The notes beneath the pieces were generated by a model. The model was not told the DNA's origin. It did no database searches and saw nothing but the letters and a program-made list of their open reading frames with translations. Shown piece after piece: positions 5,257-9,079 of a stretch of DNA of 9,079 nucleotides. Origin of the DNA: Actinomycetota bacterium (GTDB lineage: Bacteria; Actinomycetota; Thermoleophilia; UBA2241); NCBI GenBank assembly GCA_003157715.1, contig PMKK01000058.1, forward strand, positions 1 through 9,079. The letters are read 5' to 3'. A program made the position numbers and the translations under genes. How positions within the stretch are numbered: position 1 is the first letter of the stretch; each line of letters starts with the position of its first letter.

Positions 5257-8154
5257 CTACTTGGCGGCCTGCAGCGCCTTGAGCGTGGCGGAGAGCGCCT
5301 TGACCTTGGCGCCGTAGCCGGCGAAATTACCGGCCTTGAGGGCCGCCTGGGCGGCCACGAACTGCTGGTTGGCCTGCGCGATCAGACTCTTGACGCGTGC
5401 GGTCACGGGGCCGGTGGTCGTCGAGCTCGGGGTCGTGGCCGGCGTACCGCTGCCGGCGGCCGCCGGCGCCGCGCCGAAGATCTGCGCGAGGCTGGCCGCG
5501 AGGGTGGGCTGCATCGCCACCACCTGCTGGCCGCCGATCATGGTGACGCCCGCCGTGGTGCTTGCCCGGTAGAAGACGATCACCCGCTTGAGCTGCGGCA
5601 ACGGCGTCGTCTGCGACTGCAGGTAGAGCGGCTGCACGTAGAGCAGCGAGTCTTCGATGGGCATGACGAGCAGGTTGCCGATGATCACCCGCGAGCCCTC
5701 CTGACCCCACAGCGTGAGCTGCGCCGAGACGACCGGGTCCTGGTTCACCGCGGCTTCGACCTGAGCGGGGCCGTAGACCGTGGCGTTGTTGGGGAAGGAG
5801 AAGCTCACCGCCCGGCCGTAGTTGGGGACGTCCGACTGGGCAGCGAGCCAGCCGATCATGTTCTGGCGGCTGTTGGGCACGAAGGGCAGGATCTGCACGA
5901 ACTCGTCGCGGGTCTCGCCGGGTAGGCGCATGATCACGTAGTAGGGCTCCATCTGACCGGTGGCCGAGCTCAGCGAGGTGCCGGTCGGGATCTCCCACTG
6001 GTTGTTCTTGCTGTAAAGGACGTTGGGCTGGGTGACGTGGTAGGTGGCGAACATCTCCGACTGCACGTTGAACATGTCCTGCGGGTAGCGCACGTGGGCG
6101 AGCAGCGTACGCGGCATGCTCGTGAAGGGCGTGAACATGCCCGGGAAGATCTTCTCGTAGGTGCGGATGATCGGATCGGTCGGGTCTGAGACGTAGAACT
6201 TCATGGCGCCGGTGTAGGCGTCGATCACGACCTTGACCGAATTGCGTATGTAGTTGATCGACCCGTTGGGCTGCGAGTACGGGTACCGCGAGGTCGTCGT
6301 GTAAGCGTCGGCGATCCAGTCGAGCTTGCCGTTCGCGATCACCATGTAAGGGTTCTGGTCGAGGCTCAGAAACGGCGCGGCGGCGTGCAGACGGGCCACG
6401 ATGTTACTGCGGATGATGATGCGGCTCTTGGCGTCGATGGAGTTGCTGGTGAAGAACCGGATCGTGCCGAAGCGCACCGCGAAGGCCAGCTTGTTGAAGG
6501 CCGAGCTGATCGGGATACCGCCGCTGCCGGTGTAGTGCGTGTAGACATCGCCGCCGCTGCCGCCGGGGTAGTCGAACTCGGCGGTCTTGGTGTCGACCAG
6601 CGAGTAGTTCGTGCCCAGCAGGCCGTAGTAGATGCGCGGCTGTTTGATCGCCAGGTCGGGCGCGCTGGAAGTCGGCGGCACGTCCTGCACGAGAAAGTCG
6701 GGCGAGCCGTCAGAGGTGACCTGATTGACCGCCGAGACTACGACCCCGAAGCCGTGGGTGTAAGTGAGGTGCTGGTTGACCCAGGTGCGGTTCTGGGCCG
6801 GCAGGCCCGCCACGTTGATCTCGCGTGGCGCCAGCATGGTCTCGCGGTAGACCCCGTTCACATCGTAGCGGTCGACGCCGACAGAGGTGAACTGGTAGTA
6901 GTTACGCAGCTTCTGGAGCTGGTTGTAGCTGGAGAGCAGGGTGCGCGGATCCCACAGACGGATGTTGCGGATGGTGGCGTCGTTTGTGGCGAGCTTGGCG
7001 GTGCTCAGGTCGCCGGTGAGCGGGTACTGGGTCTGACTGATCTTGTCGAGGTGGTAGGCGGCGCGCGTGGCGGCGATGTTGTAGCCGATGTAGGTCTGCT
7101 CTTTGGCCTGCTGGTTAGGGCTCACGATGAGCGACTGCATGACCGCCGGAAACACGACCCGCACGATGATCAGCGCGACCACCCAGCCGCCGATAGAAAA
7201 GAGGGGCCAGCGCCAGCGTCGCCGCCAGAAGGCGTTGGCGATGAGCAGAGCGCCCAGCGCCCAGCCGATGACCATCATGACGCGCATTCCGGGCAGGCCT
7301 GCGTGGATATCGGTGTAGCCCGCGCCGGCGACCACGCCGCCAGTCGAGTACAGCAGGTTCCAGGCCTTGAGCAGATAGCCCGCGCCGCCGAGCGCGAAGA
7401 CGAGGCCGAGCATGACCGAAAGGTGGGCGACCGACGGCCCTCGCGGCCTGACGACAAAGCCCACCGTCGGCTGCCCCAGGCCGCGCCCGAACGGACCGCG
7501 GACCACGTTCTCGGGCTGATCGACTTTCGGCGCGGGACGCTCCTGGGGCAGGACGAGCCCGCCGAGGGCGGCGTGCACCACGACCGCCGCGACCAGGCCG
7601 GCGATGAGCGCGCCCATGAGCAGGCCATACGCGGCCTGCCAGGCCGGCAGCGTGAACACGTAGAAGCCCAGGTCGTGGTGGAAGACCGGGTCGGTCGTGC
7701 CGAAGGCCACGCCGTTCAGGGCGCGCTGGTAGGCCAGCCAGTCGGACGACGCGCCGGCGCCCACGATGACCGCGATCACCGCCGAGACGACGATGCCGAC
7801 CCTGCGCAGCGCCTGCACCGTGTTCTCGTTGACGTACTCGACGACATCGATGCCCTCGAAGGCGCGGTGGCGCGGCGCCAGGCGCCGTGCGATCTCGATG
7901 TTGCCGAAGAAGATGACGAAGAAGACGATGCCGGCCGCCACGCCGACGACCAGCCGCGACCAGATCTGGCGCCAGAACACGACGCGCAGGCCGATCTCGC
8001 CGAACCACAGCCAATCGGTGTAGGCGAGCAGATAGACGACGAACAACACCAGGGCGAGCACGATCGCCGCCACGGCGACGACTCCGATCGCCCGGCGGCG
8101 GTGAGCCGCCGGCGGGCGCGGCTTCTTGGGGGGCATCTGGTAGACCTTTGCCAT
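5257..8154 (-). CDS. UPF0182 (COG1615) family membrane protein, about 965 residues
   Basis: This is a full-length member of UPF0182, a family of unknown function found in actinobacteria, cyanobacteria and some Firmicutes. Seven hydrophobic segments lie in the N-terminal third (about 22-45, 67-86, 118-134, 169-195, 242-262, 289-307, 318-338). The family-typical YTDWLWFGEIG comes right after the first, and QTYIGYNIAATRAAY follows the last. A large, presumably extracytoplasmic domain of about 500 residues comes next (NIRLWDPRTLLSSYNQLQ, YYQFTSVGVDRYDVNG, THGFGVVVSAVNQV, DAYTGAMKFYVSDPTDPIIR). A Ser/Thr/Pro/Ala linker and a helical tail (about 895-965) end it. The frame is open to 8286; ATGs at 8163 and 8154 are both possible. 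Neither has a well-spaced ribosome site, but a CATAAT box seven bases before 8154 would make a leaderless mRNA starting there, so I favour 8154. Transcribed alone, divergent from the STAS gene. Confidence 0.95.
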   Translation of the reverse strand: MAKVYQMPPKKPRPPAAHRRRAIGVVAVAAIVLALVLFVVYLLAYTDWLWFGEIGLRVVFWRQIWSRLVVGVAAGIVFFVIFFGNIEIARRLAPRHRAFEGIDVVEYVNENTVQALRRVGIVVSAVIAVIVGAGASSDWLAYQRALNGVAFGTTDPVFHHDLGFYVFTLPAWQAAYGLLMGALIAGLVAAVVVHAALGGLVLPQERPAPKVDQPENVVRGPFGRGLGQPTVGFVVRPRGPSVAHLSVMLGLVFALGGAGYLLKAWNLLYSTGGVVAGAGYTDIHAGLPGMRVMMVIGWALGALLIANAFWRRRWRWPLFSIGGWVVALIIVRVVFPAVMQSLIVSPNQQAKEQTYIGYNIAATRAAYHLDKISQTQYPLTGDLSTAKLATNDATIRNIRLWDPRTLLSSYNQLQKLRNYYQFTSVGVDRYDVNGVYRETMLAPREINVAGLPAQNRTWVNQHLTYTHGFGVVVSAVNQVTSDGSPDFLVQDVPPTSSAPDLAIKQPRIYYGLLGTNYSLVDTKTAEFDYPGGSGGDVYTHYTGSGGIPISSAFNKLAFAVRFGTIRFFTSNSIDAKSRIIIRSNIVARLHAAAPFLSLDQNPYMVIANGKLDWIADAYTTTSRYPYSQPNGSINYIRNSVKVVIDAYTGAMKFYVSDPTDPIIRTYEKIFPGMFTPFTSMPRTLLAHVRYPQDMFNVQSEMFATYHVTQPNVLYSKNNQWEIPTGTSLSSATGQMEPYYVIMRLPGETRDEFVQILPFVPNSRQNMIGWLAAQSDVPNYGRAVSFSFPNNATVYGPAQVEAAVNQDPVVSAQLTLWGQEGSRVIIGNLLVMPIEDSLLYVQPLYLQSQTTPLPQLKRVIVFYRASTTAGVTMIGGQQVVAMQPTLAASLAQIFGAAPAAAGSGTPATTPSSTTTGPVTARVKSLIAQANQQFVAAQAALKAGNFAGYGAKVKALSATLKALQAAK

Positions 8155-8161
8155 AGTCGCC

Positions 8162-8167
8162 ATTATG
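8162..8167 (-). promoter_or_regulatory. Candidate -10 box for leaderless transcription of the UPF0182 gene
   Basis: CATAAT on the minus strand (five of six matches to TATAAT) ends seven bases before the ATG at 8154, the spacing expected if transcription starts at the A of that ATG. The region 17 bp upstream (GCGTCA) is a poor -35. A purine-rich AGGAG occurs about 18 bases before the alternative ATG at 8163, too far to act well. Confidence 0.4.
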
Positions 8168-8337
8168 TCAGAAGAGAACGCTCCTGACGCCGTCTGGCCC
8201 GCGAGAATCGGCGGCGGGCGACCTCTGCGCAGCCGTTCGGCGGTCTGAGAGCGCCCGCGGCGGTCGGCGGCGGCCCCCAGGGCCAACGGCGGCCGCGAAC
8301 GGTTAGGCGCCCCTCGTTTGCGGACAGCTTGAGTGGT

Positions 8338-8715
8338 ATGACGTCAGCAGATCCTCGCAGCGACCTCCACCTCAGCGCCGCCTACGACGGCGAGCGGGTG
8401 CACATCGTCGCCCAGGGCAATCTCGACGTCTACACGGCGCCTCTCCTGCGCGCGCAACTGATCGACGCCGTCGACGCCGGCGCCTGCCACATCACGCTCA
8501 TGGTGTGCGGCGTCAACCTGATCGACAGCTCAGGGCTGAGCGGCCTGGTGTTCGGCTACAAGCTGGCCACGAAGTGCGGCGGGGAGTTCACACTGTACGG
8601 CGACGAAGTGCTCGTCGCCCGGCTGCTGGCCCGCACCGGGCTCGACAGGGTGATCCCGCTGCACCACTATCTCGACCGCGGCGGCGGCGGCGAGTTCAGG
8701 GCGACGGGCTCCTGA
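8338..8715 (+). CDS. STAS-domain protein, anti-anti-sigma-factor type (SpoIIAA/RsbV-like)
   Basis: The 125-residue product is a single STAS domain. It starts with strands HLSAAYDGERVHIVAQGNLD (11-30), then YTAPLLRAQLIDAVDAGA, a hydrophobic strand ITLMVCGVN, and the signature LIDSSGLSGLV (61-71). In SpoIIAA-like proteins a serine of this DSSGL motif (Ser64/65 here) is phosphorylated by an anti-sigma kinase, which switches partner binding. The rest (GGEFTLYGDEVLVARLLARTGLDRVIPLHHYLD) fits the last strand and helix of the fold. A Gly-rich short tail ends it. I chose the ATG at 8338; a TTG at 8329 in the same frame is possible, and neither has a strong ribosome site. No serine-kinase or phosphatase gene lies beside it in this window, so its partners are elsewhere. 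Confidence 0.9.
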   Translation: MTSADPRSDLHLSAAYDGERVHIVAQGNLDVYTAPLLRAQLIDAVDAGACHITLMVCGVNLIDSSGLSGLVFGYKLATKCGGEFTLYGDEVLVARLLARTGLDRVIPLHHYLDRGGGGEFRATGS

Positions 8716-8748
8716 CGAGAAGCGACGCGGCAGCGAGTTGGCCGCGCG

Positions 8749-8828
8749 CCTGCCGATCGGCCGCACGATGAGCGCGATCAGCCGCACACCTGCCGATCGG
8801 CCGCACGCCGGGCGTGATCAGCCGCGCC
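8749..8828. repeat. 40-bp tandem duplication with an internal palindrome
   Basis: Units 8749-8788 and 8789-8828 match at 34 of 40 bases, including an exact 19-bp start (CCTGCCGATCGGCCGCACG). Each unit contains the perfect palindrome GCCGATCGGC (8752-8761 and 8792-8801). The second unit overlaps the stop codon and last residues of the HD-GYP-like gene. The pair sits between two convergent genes, where a bidirectional transcription barrier would be plausible, but there is no T run. Confidence 0.8.
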
Positions 8829-9079
8829 CATCGGCGATGTCGCCGAGCGGGTTCCAGCGGCTCGCCTCTTCGGCCAGGAACGCCAGAAACCGGTTGACCA
8901 TGCGCGGGTCGAATCGACGGCCCGATTCGGCGCGCAACGAGGCACCCCCGGCAGCGCCGTCGCGAACGTAGGCGCGCAGCACGGCAAAGGCCCGCGCCAC
9001 CCGCGGGATCGACTCACCCCGCAGGCCTTCGGGATACCCGGCGCCGTCCCAGCGCTCGGTGCCGTACAGCAGCGCCGCG
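8818..9079 (-). CDS. C-terminal part of an HD-GYP-like domain protein, with degenerate motif (5' end beyond window)
   Basis: Eighty-seven residues are visible before the TGA at 8820-8818; the start lies beyond the right edge. The segment TERWDGAGYPEGLRGESIP matches the second signature of HD-GYP domains (HHExxDGxGYPxGLxGxxIP), enzymes that hydrolyse cyclic di-GMP. Here the two His before Glu are replaced by Gly-Thr. The following ADxYDALTSDRPYR helix is replaced by FAVLRAYVRDGAAGG, so the conserved Asp is absent. The family ending (GRRFDPRMVNRFLAFL, like G-T-x-F-D-P-x-V-V-x-A-F) is retained. Loss of these ligand positions suggests an inactive, perhaps ligand-sensing or structural, domain; the HD motif itself is not in view. 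It is convergent with the STAS gene and ends 102 bases from it. Confidence 0.8.
   Translation of the reverse strand, partial: AALLYGTERWDGAGYPEGLRGESIPRVARAFAVLRAYVRDGAAGGASLRAESGRRFDPRMVNRFLAFLAEEASRWNPLGDIADGRG

Noticed and set aside
6385..8187. 600-codon open frame on the plus strand
   Set aside because: It lies antisense to the UPF0182 gene and gives an Arg/Asp/Gln/Ala-rich sequence with no fold signals; it is a high-GC shadow frame.

Overview
This is a high-GC (roughly two-thirds to 70% G+C by eye) bacterial chromosomal window. It carries a UPF0182 membrane protein, an ECF sigma factor, a STAS anti-sigma-antagonist-type protein, an HD-GYP-type fragment, and two tRNA genes with encoded CCA ends. 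This mix suggests an actinobacterial lineage, perhaps a deep-branching one such as Thermoleophilia. The placement is inferred from gene content and composition; there is no marker gene.

Layout from left to right. (1) 1-942, minus: an exported Ycf48/BNR-type beta-propeller protein, cut by the window edge. (2) 1113-1189, minus: tRNA-Asp(GUC) with a recognisable promoter. (3) 1506-2324, plus: a class I SAM-dependent methyltransferase. (4) 2520-2801, plus: a small DUF3303-like protein of lower GC. (5) 2825-2899, minus: tRNA-Val(UAC) with a TATAAT -10 box. (6) 4942 down to 3043, minus: a two-gene operon of an ECF sigma factor overlapping by 17 bp a single-pass membrane protein with a seven-repeat HWDGxxW propeller. 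(7) 8154 down to 5257, minus: a large UPF0182 protein with seven N-terminal membrane segments. (8) 8338-8715, plus: a single-domain STAS protein. (9) 9079 down to 8818, minus: the C-terminal end of an HD-GYP-like protein that has lost several conserved residues.

The most interesting unit is the sigma/propeller operon. The propeller protein sits where an anti-sigma factor normally sits: downstream of the sigma gene, translationally coupled, and membrane-spanning with a short cytoplasmic N-terminus. It has no visible zinc-binding anti-sigma motif (HxxxCxxC), and its outside part is a complete seven-repeat propeller. A reasonable hypothesis is a surface sensor that controls the sigma factor directly.

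Several gene-free stretches hold short, nearly perfect, two-copy tandem duplications (17-bp, 24-bp, 22-bp-period and 40-bp units). I see no insertion sequence, CRISPR array, phage gene or replication origin.
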